Assembly (NCBI GenBank): GCA_027214345.1
Contig: JAPWHR010000003.1
Span: forward strand, 1-64,000
Direction: 5' to 3'
Source of the DNA: Comamonadaceae bacterium G21597-S1
GTDB lineage: Bacteria; Pseudomonadota; Gammaproteobacteria; Burkholderiales; Burkholderiaceae_C
Length of the DNA: 64,000 nucleotides
Below are positions 36,694-45,698 of this stretch, piece after piece; the stretch's first letter is position 1, and each line of letters starts with the position of its first letter. A program made the translations under genes and the position numbers. Below the pieces are notes generated by a model. It saw nothing but the letters and a program-made list of their open reading frames with translations. It searched no databases and had not been told where the DNA came from.

Positions 36694-37455
36694 ATGCAAC
36701 TGAACAACAACACCATCTTCGTCACCGGCGGCACCTCCGGCATCGGCCGGGCATTGGCCGAGGCCTTCCATCGCCGGGGCAACCAGGTCATCATCGCCGG
36801 ACGACGCAAGGACCTGCTGGACGACGTGACACGCGCCAACCCCGGCATGGACGCCGTGGAACTGGACGTCGCCGACGCGGCGCAGATCCGGCAGGTGGCG
36901 ACACGGATCATCGCCCGGTATCCGGCGCTCAACGTCGTCATCAACAATGCCGGCATCATGCCGTTCGACGACGCGGGCGGCGACCTGGACGACGCGAAGG
37001 CCGTTCACCTGGTCAACACCAACCTGCTCGGCCCGGTGCGCGTCAGCGCCGCCTTCGTCGACCATTTGAAACGGCAACCGCAAGCCTGGCTGATCAACAA
37101 CAGCTCGGTCCTGGCCTATGTGCCGCTCGCCGCCACCGCCTTGTATTCGGCAACCAAGGCGGCCATCCATTCCTACAGCCTGTCGCAGCGATTCGTGCTG
37201 CGCGACACCAGCGTACGGGTACTGGAAATCGCACCGCCGTGGGTCGACACCGACCTCGTGCACAAGAGCGGCGACCCGCGCGCCATGCCATTGGATGCCT
37301 TCATTGCACAGACCATGGACAAGCTCGCCACCGCCACCACCGAGGTCCTGGTGGACGTCGCACTACCCCTGCGAGCCAATGCCGGCCCGGACGAACACGC
37401 CTTCGTGAACCAGTTCAATGAAGCACTGGCGAACGAACCCATTCCGGTGGCCTGA
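36694..37455 (+). CDS. SDR family oxidoreductase (DltE-like)
   Basis: 253 residues: TGGTSGIG loop, INNAGIMPFDDA, NSSVLAYVPLAATALYSATKA with the catalytic Tyr/Lys. The C-terminus PPWVDTDLVHKSGDPRAMPL and MDKLATATTEVLVD resembles DltE-like SDRs. No Shine-Dalgarno sequence: the leader is the GAAACCAA repeat. It lies 46 bases after the first SDR gene and 19 bases before the AhpD-like gene. Substrate unknown. Confidence 0.85.
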   Translation: MQLNNNTIFVTGGTSGIGRALAEAFHRRGNQVIIAGRRKDLLDDVTRANPGMDAVELDVADAAQIRQVATRIIARYPALNVVINNAGIMPFDDAGGDLDDAKAVHLVNTNLLGPVRVSAAFVDHLKRQPQAWLINNSSVLAYVPLAATALYSATKAAIHSYSLSQRFVLRDTSVRVLEIAPPWVDTDLVHKSGDPRAMPLDAFIAQTMDKLATATTEVLVDVALPLRANAGPDEHAFVNQFNEALANEPIPVA

Positions 37456-37474
37456 CATCAGCAAGGAGCGAATC

Positions 37475-37822
37475 ATGTTGTTCAACTGGTCCGACTACAT
37501 GCCCGCGGTGAAGAACGCATTCGGCAAACTGGCCAAGGCGCACCCGAAGATGATCACCGCCTACCAGGCACTGGGCAGCGCCGCCGCCAACGGCGGCCCG
37601 CTGGACGCCAGGACCCGCGAGTTGATCGCGGTGGCGGTTGCCGTCACGTTGCGCTGCGACGGCTGCATCGGCAGCCATGCCGAGGCAGCGCGCAATGCCG
37701 GCGCGACCGAGGAGGAACTGGCACAGGCGCTGGCCGTGGCCGTGCAGGTCAACGCGGGCGCGTCCTATGTGTATTCGATGCGGGCGCTGGAGGCATTCGA
37801 GCAGACCGCACCCGCCGCCTGA
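37475..37822 (+). CDS. Carboxymuconolactone decarboxylase/AhpD-like protein
   Basis: 115 residues. The AhpD core is LDARTRELIAVAVAVTLRCD followed by GCIGSH, with the CxxC redox pair and the conserved His three residues later, and a helix AARNAGATEEELAQALAVAV. Such proteins are alkylhydroperoxidase-like thiol redox enzymes rather than true decarboxylases. AAGGAG lies seven bases upstream of the ATG. Part of the SDR-SDR-AhpD-MDR group, a combination common in xenobiotic or oxidative-stress islands. Confidence 0.88.
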   Translation: MLFNWSDYMPAVKNAFGKLAKAHPKMITAYQALGSAAANGGPLDARTRELIAVAVAVTLRCDGCIGSHAEAARNAGATEEELAQALAVAVQVNAGASYVYSMRALEAFEQTAPAA

Positions 37823-37929
37823 CCGTGCGGATCCATCCCGCCCCCTTTCCGTATGCACCGTCGCCAGCACGGTCTCCGTGCGGCGCGCACGGGTTTTCCC
37901 GACACCGTCATCCCCTTGAAGGCATTTCC

Positions 37930-38949
37930 ATGAAAGCAATCGGATACAAGACCCCCCAACCCATCGACCGGGCCGAGGCCCTGGAGGACATCACCTTGCC
38001 CGATCCCGTGGCGACCGGGCACGACCTGCTGGTCGAGGTCAAGGCCGTATCGGTCAATCCCGTGGATACCAAGATACGGACCAGCGTCGGTCCGCCCGAA
38101 GGCCAGGACTACAAGGTCCTGGGCTGGGACGCCAGCGGCATCGTCAAGGCGGTCGGCCCCGCGGTCACGCTGTTCCGGCCGGGTGACCGTGTCTGGTACG
38201 CCGGCTCGATCGCGCGGCCCGGCACCAATGCGCAGTTGCACCTGGTGGACGAGCGCATCGTGGGACGGGCGCCCAGGACGCTGGACTTCGCGCAGGCCGC
38301 CGCCCTTCCGCTCACCACCATCACGGCATGGGAGATGCTGTTCGATCGCCTGGGGGTCGCGCCCGGCAAGCAGCCCAGCCGCAAGACGCTGCTCGTCATC
38401 GGTGCCGCGGGCGGTGTCGGCTCCATCCTGACCCAGCTGGCATCGCGCCTGACCAGCCTCACGGTGATCGGCACCGCATCACGGCCCGAAACCCGGGCCT
38501 GGGTGACAGAACTGGGCGCCCACCATGTCATCGACCACAGCCGGCCGCTCGCCAGCGAGCTCGTGAACATCGGCTTCCCGGAAGTCGACTACATCGTCAG
38601 CCTGACGAATACCGAGGCCCACCTGGCACAGATCGTCGAAGCCATTGCGCCGCAGGGCAAGTTCGGCCTGATCGACGACCCGACGTCGCTGGACGCGACC
38701 GCGTTCAAGCGCAAGTCCGTGTCCATCCACTGGGAGTTGATGTTCACGCGCGCATTGTTCGGCACCGACGACATGATCGGCCAGCACCGTCTGCTGAGCG
38801 AAGTGGCCGACCTGGTCGATGCCGGCCTGATCCGCTCGACGCTGGCCGAGCGCTTCGGCACCATCAACGCCGCCAACCTGACGCGTGCGCACGCCTTGAT
38901 CGAATCGGGCAAGGCCCGCGGCAAGGTGGTACTGGAGAACTGGGATTGA
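37930..38949 (+). CDS. Zinc-type alcohol dehydrogenase-like protein (MDR, quinone-oxidoreductase group)
   Basis: 339 residues of the medium-chain reductase family: MKAIGYKTPQPIDRAEALED, SVNPVDTKIR, GWDASGIVKAVG, and the Rossmann loop IGAAGGVGSILTQLA. The catalytic and structural zinc cysteines of true alcohol dehydrogenases are absent, so it is a zinc-independent NAD(P)H reductase of quinones or enones. It is the last gene of the cargo block; repeat copy C lies 44 bases after its stop. Confidence 0.88.
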   Translation: MKAIGYKTPQPIDRAEALEDITLPDPVATGHDLLVEVKAVSVNPVDTKIRTSVGPPEGQDYKVLGWDASGIVKAVGPAVTLFRPGDRVWYAGSIARPGTNAQLHLVDERIVGRAPRTLDFAQAAALPLTTITAWEMLFDRLGVAPGKQPSRKTLLVIGAAGGVGSILTQLASRLTSLTVIGTASRPETRAWVTELGAHHVIDHSRPLASELVNIGFPEVDYIVSLTNTEAHLAQIVEAIAPQGKFGLIDDPTSLDATAFKRKSVSIHWELMFTRALFGTDDMIGQHRLLSEVADLVDAGLIRSTLAERFGTINAANLTRAHALIESGKARGKVVLENWD

Positions 38950-38992
38950 CGCCCGGCCGGAATGGCGATGCCGCGGCAGGTCTTGTTGCCAC

Positions 38993-39017
38993 CACGCGCC
39001 GCTGACGATCGAATACG
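38993..39017 (+). repeat. Exonuclease 3'-end repeat, copy C
   Basis: Twenty-five bases identical to 33073-33097, encoding HAPLTIEY in frame, but without the rest of the exonuclease C-terminus on either side. It marks the right-hand end of the second cargo block, 90 bases before the MarC-like gene. Confidence 0.85.
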
Positions 39018-39106
39018 CCATCCAGCCTTGCGTTGGTGTTCCGAGGGCGGCGGCGGACGGCCCGTCGTCGCGTCGCATGGCGATAATGACTCGCAGGAGG
39101 TGACTG

Positions 39107-39739
39107 ATCATCGAGACCGCCGGACTGGCCCTGGCCACATTCTTCGCCACCATCGGGCCGCTCGACGTTGCCGCGGTGTTTGCGGCGCTGACCGCGAACC
39201 AGACGCCGCAACAGCGCCGTTCACTGGCGCTGCGCGGCTCGCTGATCAGCGCCGCCATCCTCGTCGCGTTCGCGCTGGTCGGCGAGCCGATACTGAAGAC
39301 GCTGGGCATCACGCTGCCGGCACTGCGCACCGCCGGCGGCATCCTGCTGCTGCTGATGGGCATCGAGTTGGTATTCGCGCGATCGTCGGGCGCCAACTCG
39401 ACAACCGCGGAGGAGGAGCGCGAAGCGGCCGGCAAGGCCGACATCGCGGTGTTCCCGCTGGCCACACCGCTGATCGCCGGGCCCGGCGCGATGGGCGCGG
39501 CCATCTTGCTGATGGCGAACCAGCAGGGCGACTTCGTCGGTCAGGCGATCGTGTTGGCGTCGCTTCTGGCGATTCTGCTGCTGACCTTCGTCTCGCTGCT
39601 GCTGGCCGGGCGCATCAACGCGCTGCTCGGTGTCACCGGCATGCACGTGATCATGCGGGTGATGGGCGTCATCCTGTGCGCCTTGGCGGTTCAGTTCATC
39701 TTCGACGGTATCCGCAACAGCGGCCTGATCCAGACGTAG
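39107..39739 (+). CDS. MarC family membrane protein (apparent ATC start)
   Basis: 210 residues, six helices. The N-terminus IETAGLALATFFATIGPLDV continues into AAVFAALTANQTP and the rest (ATPLIAGPGAMGAAILLM) is typical MarC. The family normally starts M-IETxxLALATFFATIGP, but that Met position is ATC at 39107, six bases after a good AGGAGG. The first conventional codon is GTG at 39176, which would lose most of helix 1. So either a rare AUC start is used, or the gene is N-terminally damaged. Function of MarC proteins is unknown. Confidence 0.75.
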   Translation: MIETAGLALATFFATIGPLDVAAVFAALTANQTPQQRRSLALRGSLISAAILVAFALVGEPILKTLGITLPALRTAGGILLLLMGIELVFARSSGANSTTAEEEREAAGKADIAVFPLATPLIAGPGAMGAAILLMANQQGDFVGQAIVLASLLAILLLTFVSLLLAGRINALLGVTGMHVIMRVMGVILCALAVQFIFDGIRNSGLIQT

Positions 39740-39773
39740 CTGTTCGGCACGTTGTTCCCGTGGATGCCGAGGC

Positions 39774-39830
39774 AGGCAACCAGATGGTCGTTGCGCGCGT
39801 TCCATCGCACGGTCGTGCCTGTCGTAGCGC
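39774..39830 (-). pseudogene. Decayed fragment of an RHH antitoxin gene
   Basis: On the minus strand this encodes ATTGTTVRWNARNDHLVA, which aligns with ATTGKTVPWDATKEHLAA in the antitoxin at 32613-32897; 37 of 50 aligned bases are identical by eye. No start, RHH domain or toxin gene remains. It links this side of the accessory region to the toxin-antitoxin block 7 kb away. Confidence 0.65.
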
Positions 39831-39955
39831 GCCACGAAACCCTGGGGGCAGCGTTGCCATCGTTGCATGTGTTCTGATCGATGGACCACATCCACGATTT
39901 CCGCCCCTGGCTGCGGCGCGCCAGCAGCCTGCGCATGACCATGAAAGACCCGACC

Positions 39956-40627
39956 ATGACCGAATCGACACCCACGCTCCAGATCGACATCGTGTCGGAC
40001 GTGATGTGCCCCTGGTGCGTCATCGGCTATCGACAACTTGCCACGGCGCTGGAGGCGACCGGCACCCCGCATGAGATTCGATGGCACCCGTTCGAGCTGA
40101 ACCCCGGCATGCCACCCGAAGGCCAGAACGTGCGCGAGCATGTGGCCGAGAAATACGGCGCCACGAAGCAGCAGTCGGACGCCAGCCGTATCCGCATGAC
40201 ACAGGCCGGCGCCGACGTGGGCTTCGAATTCCGCTACACCGACGACATGCGCATGCACAACACCTTCGACACCCACCAGCTGCTGCATTGGGCCGACCGG
40301 CACGGACGCAAGCACGACCTGAAGATGGCACTGTTCGCCGCCCATTTCACCCACGGGCGCAACCTGTCCGACCAGGCGGTGCTCGCCGATGTGGCCGCCG
40401 AGATCGGACTGGACCGCGCCGAGGCACTGGCCGTCCTGCAGGACCAGCGATTTGCCGACACGGTGCGCCAAGCCGAGCAGTTCTGGATCGAGCGGGGGAT
40501 CCAGGGCGTCCCCGCGGTGATCTTCAACCACCGTCATCTCGTGAGCGGCGCGCAAGGGGTGGAGAACTATCGCAGCATCCTGGCGCAGTTGTCCGCGATG
40601 CCGCAGGAGGCGACCCCCTCGCCCTGA
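39956..40627 (+). CDS. DsbA family oxidoreductase (FrnE-like)
   Basis: 223 residues. Thioredoxin-fold FrnE pattern: IDIVSDVMCPWCVIGYRQL with the CPWC redox motif, EIRWHPFELNPGMPPEG and the C-terminal GIQGVPAVIFNHRHLVSGAQ with the cis-Pro loop. No signal peptide, so probably a cytosolic disulfide oxidoreductase or isomerase, as for FrnE of Deinococcus. ATG 39956 chosen; 39941 and 39935 are also possible in frame. Confidence 0.87.
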   Translation: MTESTPTLQIDIVSDVMCPWCVIGYRQLATALEATGTPHEIRWHPFELNPGMPPEGQNVREHVAEKYGATKQQSDASRIRMTQAGADVGFEFRYTDDMRMHNTFDTHQLLHWADRHGRKHDLKMALFAAHFTHGRNLSDQAVLADVAAEIGLDRAEALAVLQDQRFADTVRQAEQFWIERGIQGVPAVIFNHRHLVSGAQGVENYRSILAQLSAMPQEATPSP

Positions 40628-40640
40628 GCAACGTCACGAC

Positions 40641-41501
40641 GTGACCCACACCCGCATCCACCACACCACGGTTTATCACTACCGCAGCGCGGTCAGCCTG
40701 AATCCGCATCGGCTGATGCTGCGTCCCAGGGAAAGCCGCGAACTGCAATTGCTGTCGCACGACCTGACGGTGTCGCCCGAGGCGACGATCACCTGGGCGC
40801 ACGATGTCGCGGGTAATGCGATTGCGACGGCGTCCTTCAGCGGCCAGACCGACAGCTTGCGCATCGAGAGCCAGCTCGAGCTGGACCTCAGCGGCAACCC
40901 CTGGCCGATCTTCCATATCGCGCCCACGGCCCACCGGTTTCCGTTTTTCTATTCGAACGACGATCGCGCCGACCTGGGCGCCCTGGCGATACAGCAGTAT
41001 CTCGACCCGATGGGGCGCCTGCGGCAATGGGCCCGTTCCTTCGTGCGGGGCGCCGCACCCGACACGCTGGAGTTGCTCAAGGCCATCAGCCACGGCGTGG
41101 CCGAATCCCTGCAGTACGAGGTGCGCGAAAGCGAAGGTACCCAGGCGCCACTCGCATCGCTGGACCGCGGCCGGGGTTCGTGCCGCGACTTCGCCATCCT
41201 GTTCGCCGAGGCGGTCCGCAGCCTGGACATGGGAGCCCGGATCGTATCGGGTTATCTGTACGACCCGCAGCACGGCGCGACCGGCTCCGCCGGCTCCGGC
41301 TCCACCCATGCCTGGGCCGAGGTCTATGTGCCAGGGGCCGGCTGGATCAACTTCGATCCGACCAACCGCAGCATCGGCGGGTTCAATCTGGTTCCGGTTG
41401 CCGTGGCCCGCGACATCACGCTGCTGATGCCGGTGTCGGGCAGTTATGTCGGTGCGGCCGACGCGTTCGCGGGCATGGAGGTCGAGGTCCGGGTGACCTG
41501 A
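40641..41501 (+). CDS. Transglutaminase-like cysteine protease family protein (GTG start)
   Basis: 286 residues. An N-terminal beta-sandwich begins HTTVYHYRSAVSLNPHRLML; the transglutaminase core has Cys in GRGSCRDFAILFAEA, His in GSTHAWAEVYVPGAGW and Asp in FDPTNRSIGG. Such bacterial proteins may be peptidases or amidases; substrate unknown. Start GTG 40641 lies 13 bases after the FrnE-like gene; a clear ribosome-binding site is lacking. Confidence 0.85.
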   Translation: MTHTRIHHTTVYHYRSAVSLNPHRLMLRPRESRELQLLSHDLTVSPEATITWAHDVAGNAIATASFSGQTDSLRIESQLELDLSGNPWPIFHIAPTAHRFPFFYSNDDRADLGALAIQQYLDPMGRLRQWARSFVRGAAPDTLELLKAISHGVAESLQYEVRESEGTQAPLASLDRGRGSCRDFAILFAEAVRSLDMGARIVSGYLYDPQHGATGSAGSGSTHAWAEVYVPGAGWINFDPTNRSIGGFNLVPVAVARDITLLMPVSGSYVGAADAFAGMEVEVRVT

Positions 41502-41563
41502 ACGCGGCGACTCATGCGCTCGGCACATCAGCCATTGCGCGGATCGGCCTGGCGCTTTGTCTG

Positions 41564-44077
41564 TCAGCTCGGCAGGTACTCCCGGCTCCAGCTGTCGCTG
41601 GCGACGCCGTCGTCGAGCAGCCGCTGCACTTCGGCTTCGGTATGGCCCAGCTCCTGCAACACGGCACGAGTGGATGCTCCGTATTTTTCGGCCGGCTCCA
41701 GCGCATAGATCTTGCCGCGGCGCGGTCGCACCGCGAACGGGTCGAGTTGCGTCACGGCATGTCCGCTCGGATGATCGGCGAACACCGAGAACGCGTAACT
41801 GCCCTGTGCCGTTCCGGGTGTGCCGTCGGCCGGGCGGCTGTTGTAGGCACGGATGGTCTCGATGTTTTCGCAGATGGCGGCACCGATGTCCGCAGCCTGC
41901 AGTCGCTCCACCCAATCCACCGCGCGGGCATTCATGAAGGCCTGGGCCAGGAATGCGGCGCGACCCTCCACCGGGACCTGCGAAAACCCCTCCAGTCCCG
42001 GCACCTTCTCGAAGCGCGGCAGGTCGGCCTCGTACGCACTGAGCAGCACGAAACGATCAGACGACGTGTAGTAGAAGCGGGACAAGGCGTCGTAACCCAC
42101 CACCTCCCGGCCAGCCGGCTCGTCGAACAGGCCACGGCGCGCATAGTCGTAGCAGAACGGCATCTGCGCCAGGTTGCTCAGCGCCGACAACGAGGTGCGC
42201 GGCCGTCCGGTGCGGCCGGTCTTGAGCTTCTGGTACAGCGCAGCGGCGATCCCCAGCGAGCCGCCGAAGCCGCACATCACGTCGATCGTGCCCACATGGG
42301 CATGTTCCTCGGGGGTGTCCATGGACCCACCGAAACGGGTCATGATGCCGGTGCTGGCCTGCACCAGGTCGTCGTAGCCGAGGTAACCCGAGCGCGGCCC
42401 GGGACGCGGCCCGCTGAAGCAGTCGAGCTTGCAGAAGATGGCGTCCGGATTGAGCTTCTTCAGGCTGTCGGCATCGAGTCCCATCGACTGGACCTGGCGG
42501 TCCGGCGCGTTCCAGACAATGACGTCGCTCGCCTTGACCAGCTGCTCGAAAATGGCGCGGCCTTCGGGACGCGCGATGTCGGTCAGCAATGAGCGTTTGC
42601 CGCGCATGTGCGACATGCCGAAGATCACCGTGTTCCAGCAGTCGTAGAACGGTTTGGCCGGATCGAGCTTGATGACCTTGGCGCCGAAGCGCGCCAGGTA
42701 GGCTACCGAGTGCGGGCCTGCGATCACATTGCACAGGTCGAGAATACGCACACCGTCGAGCCAGCCGTCGCGGGCATTTTTCTGGCGCACGCGCGGCAGC
42801 TTGGTCTCGATTGCGGCCAGCGTGCGCAAGGCATATGAAAACTCCACATGGCGCCGCGCGCGCGGATGCAGCATGGCCTCGCCGCTTTCCTCCATCCAGA
42901 CCATCGGTCCGGGCTGGGTCATGTGGCCGTATTCGGGATCGTCCACCTCCACCATCAGGCCCGCGGTCTCGGCGTGATCGTCGTTGATCCATTCCTGCAG
43001 CCAGCGGTGCGGCGCACCGGGGAACTTGCCGCGGCCGAAGATGCGCTCCCACTCCTTGGCGGTGCGGGTCATGAAGACCTCCTTCATGCGCGCCGAGATG
43101 CGATCGGCCCAGGCCTTGGGCAAGGGATAGACACCGAGCGAAACCTCGCCTTTCCACTCGGAAACCGGCAGGTAGGTATCTTCCTCCTCGCCCAGGCCCT
43201 CGGCCACCAGTTCGTCGTAGATGCCCAGCGCCTGCAGGCACCGCTTGGCATGGTGCTTGTGGCTCGGGCAGACCACGTAGAACATGCGCCCGTCCTTGCA
43301 CTTGTAGCTGCGGTAGAACGGATCGAGCAACTCCTGCAGGTCGTCGTAGGACAGGTTCATCGGCAGGCCTTCGGTGCGCCGGCGCTCGATCTCCTTTTCG
43401 CGCTGCGTCTTGTAGCGCTCGGGCGTGTTCTCGATCTTGATCGAGTTGTAGCAAAGCCCCTCCATCACCGCCGAGGCCAGCGGCACCTCGACCTGGTCGC
43501 CCAGGCCGGTGCGTTCGCGCGCCTGCAGCGCCAGCACCACGGCCGACGCGGCCAGCATGGTGCCGTAGGCCGATGCCAGCGGCAGCGGCGAAAACGACGG
43601 GTTGATGCCCATCAGTACCCGGTTCAGGCCCATGTCGGTGAACACGCCTGATTGCGCGGCGATCACGCTCTCGAATGCACGCCACTCCCGGCGCAATGCA
43701 TCGTTCGACGCGAAGCCGGGTATCGACAAGGTAATCAGCTCCGGTCGCGCCTCGCGCAGGGCGGCCAGATCCAGCCCCATGCGCGCCATCACACCGGGGC
43801 GGAAGTTCTCCACCACGATGTCGGCCTCTTCGATCAGCGCGAGCGCCTGCTCCCGGCCTTCCGGACTCTTGAGGTCGATCGTGACGATCAGCTTGTTGCG
43901 GTTCAGCGTGGCATTGGCCGGGCTGTGCCACAACGGCCCGCCCGGCGGGTCGATGTGCACCACGGTCGCGCCCAGGTCGGCCAGGATCATGGCGACCGCG
44001 GGGCCCGCCATGTATTGGCCGAAGTCGACGACCTTGACGTCACGCAGGGGCAGGGAGGAATTGTCTGTAGCGGCCAT
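41564..44077 (-). CDS. dddD: Double-domain class III CoA-transferase, DddD-like (DMSP CoA-transferase/lyase)
   Basis: 837 residues with two tandem CaiB/BaiF domains (about 10-400 and 440-830). DddD adds CoA to dimethylsulfoniopropionate and releases dimethyl sulfide with 3-hydroxypropionyl product. The second domain keeps the nucleophilic Asp599 (VGTIDVMCGFGGSLGIAAAL), aligned with the catalytic Asp602 reported for Marinomonas DddD (from memory). In the first domain the equivalent segment is PLASAYGTMLAAS, with no Asp, as expected for DddD. The neighbours (BCCT carrier, GMC and MMSDH-type dehydrogenases, LysR) match ddd clusters. Another betaine substrate is possible. Confidence 0.8.
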   Translation of the reverse strand: MAATDNSSLPLRDVKVVDFGQYMAGPAVAMILADLGATVVHIDPPGGPLWHSPANATLNRNKLIVTIDLKSPEGREQALALIEEADIVVENFRPGVMARMGLDLAALREARPELITLSIPGFASNDALRREWRAFESVIAAQSGVFTDMGLNRVLMGINPSFSPLPLASAYGTMLAASAVVLALQARERTGLGDQVEVPLASAVMEGLCYNSIKIENTPERYKTQREKEIERRRTEGLPMNLSYDDLQELLDPFYRSYKCKDGRMFYVVCPSHKHHAKRCLQALGIYDELVAEGLGEEEDTYLPVSEWKGEVSLGVYPLPKAWADRISARMKEVFMTRTAKEWERIFGRGKFPGAPHRWLQEWINDDHAETAGLMVEVDDPEYGHMTQPGPMVWMEESGEAMLHPRARRHVEFSYALRTLAAIETKLPRVRQKNARDGWLDGVRILDLCNVIAGPHSVAYLARFGAKVIKLDPAKPFYDCWNTVIFGMSHMRGKRSLLTDIARPEGRAIFEQLVKASDVIVWNAPDRQVQSMGLDADSLKKLNPDAIFCKLDCFSGPRPGPRSGYLGYDDLVQASTGIMTRFGGSMDTPEEHAHVGTIDVMCGFGGSLGIAAALYQKLKTGRTGRPRTSLSALSNLAQMPFCYDYARRGLFDEPAGREVVGYDALSRFYYTSSDRFVLLSAYEADLPRFEKVPGLEGFSQVPVEGRAAFLAQAFMNARAVDWVERLQAADIGAAICENIETIRAYNSRPADGTPGTAQGSYAFSVFADHPSGHAVTQLDPFAVRPRRGKIYALEPAEKYGASTRAVLQELGHTEAEVQRLLDDGVASDSWSREYLPS

Positions 44078-44129
44078 GGCGATGGAAGATTGCAACGGGG
44101 GGATGGAGGGAATTCTCGGCGTTTGTCGC

Positions 44130-45698
44130 TCAGGGGCGGGCAGGCTGCGATGCCACCAGGTGCTGCCGGTCCTCCAGGTCCGCGAAGTCGGCCTTGAGCC
44201 AGCGCATCAGCGACCAGCCCAGGATGACCAGCACCGGAATCAACGGCAAGGCCACGATGATGGTCGAGGTCTGCACCGGCTTGAGGCCGCCGATCTGGAT
44301 CAGGAAGGCCCCGATGCCGGCCAGGATCAGCGCCCAGGTGATGCGCAGTGCCCGCTTGGGCTCCTGGTAGCCCGACAGCTTCTTCGACGTCACCGAGGCC
44401 AGCACATAGGCGGCGCTGTCCAGCGTGGTCGCCAGGAAGATGAAACACAGCAGGATGAAGGCGCCGGTGATGAGGCCGCTCATCGGCAGCGTGCCCAGGA
44501 TCGCCTGCACCGTGGCCGGGATACCGCCGGCACCGTTGAGGATGGCGGCCACGTCGAGTTTGCCGCTGATCTGCAGGTCGAGCGCATAACCGCCCCACAC
44601 CGCGAAGAACACCCAGCAACCCAGCGAGCCCCAGATCATCTCGGCCAGGATCAGCTCACGGATGGTGCGACCCCGCGAGATACGCGCCACGAACAGGCCC
44701 ATCATCGGCGCATAGGCAATCCACCAGGCCCAGTAGAAGACGGTCCAGTCCTTGAAGAAGCTGGAGTGGCCGACCGGATCGGTCCAGGTGCTCATCGAGA
44801 TGAAGTTCGATGCCATGTGGCCGAAGCTGTTGATCCAGCCATCGACCATGAACTGCGTCGGCCCCACCAGGAAGGTGAAGCACAGTATCGCCAAGGCCAT
44901 GATCACGTTGATGTCCGACAGGATCTTGATGCCCCGGGCCAGGCCGAACCAGACACTGGTGCCGAACATGACGGTCCACAAGGCCAGCATGCCCATGTCC
45001 AGCGCAAACGACGTCTGCACGCCGAACAAGCCGCTGGCCAGCTTCGACACCAGGGGTACGGCCAGCCCCAGCGAAGTCGCCACGCCGCCGACGATGCCGA
45101 ACACCACGATGGCGTCGAGCACCGTGCCCAGCCAGCCGTCCGCATGCCGGCCCAGCACGCCACGGGCAGCTACCGACAGGCGCGCGCCGGTCTGCCGCTT
45201 GACGTACATGGAGTAGGCGATCGGGATCGCCGGAAGGCAATAGAAGGCCCACGGCGTCAGCCCCCAGTGGAACTGGCCGTAGGCCAGCGCCCATTCGGCG
45301 GCGGCCTGGGACTGCGCTTGCACGCCAAACGGTGGCCCGGTGTAGTAATAGATCGGCTCCACCCAGGCCCAGTTCACGATCGCGATGCCGATGCCTCCGC
45401 AGAAGATCATCGCGATCCAGCTGAAATACGAAAACTCGGGGGTGTCGTCCATGCCACCGAGCCTGACGTTGCCGTATCGGCTGAATGCCAGGCCGATCAG
45501 GAACACCACCACAGCCAGGCCGGCGGCCATGTACAACCAGCCAAACCTGCCAGTCGTGAATGCAAACGCCGCCGTGATCATCGCCGAACTAGATTCCGGG
45601 AACAGCAGCAGCGGCCCCACCACGCCGGCCAGCAGCACAAGCGACAAGATGAAGACGCGCATGTCGACGCTGTCTCCCCGTTCCATTGCTCTCACCAT
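44130..45698 (-). CDS. dddT: BCCT family betaine/DMSP transporter
   Basis: 522 residues, 12 helices. The BCCT signature is FYWAWWIAYAPMMGLFVARI followed by SRGRTIRE, with Trp residues of the binding box also in WALAYGQFHWGLTPW. BCCT carriers import quaternary ammonium or sulfonium compounds. AGGAG precedes the ATG at 45698 by six bases. It is 52 bases upstream of the DddD-like gene, where DMSP clusters carry DddT. Glycine betaine or carnitine are alternatives. Confidence 0.85.
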   Translation of the reverse strand: MVRAMERGDSVDMRVFILSLVLLAGVVGPLLLFPESSSAMITAAFAFTTGRFGWLYMAAGLAVVVFLIGLAFSRYGNVRLGGMDDTPEFSYFSWIAMIFCGGIGIAIVNWAWVEPIYYYTGPPFGVQAQSQAAAEWALAYGQFHWGLTPWAFYCLPAIPIAYSMYVKRQTGARLSVAARGVLGRHADGWLGTVLDAIVVFGIVGGVATSLGLAVPLVSKLASGLFGVQTSFALDMGMLALWTVMFGTSVWFGLARGIKILSDINVIMALAILCFTFLVGPTQFMVDGWINSFGHMASNFISMSTWTDPVGHSSFFKDWTVFYWAWWIAYAPMMGLFVARISRGRTIRELILAEMIWGSLGCWVFFAVWGGYALDLQISGKLDVAAILNGAGGIPATVQAILGTLPMSGLITGAFILLCFIFLATTLDSAAYVLASVTSKKLSGYQEPKRALRITWALILAGIGAFLIQIGGLKPVQTSTIIVALPLIPVLVILGWSLMRWLKADFADLEDRQHLVASQPARP

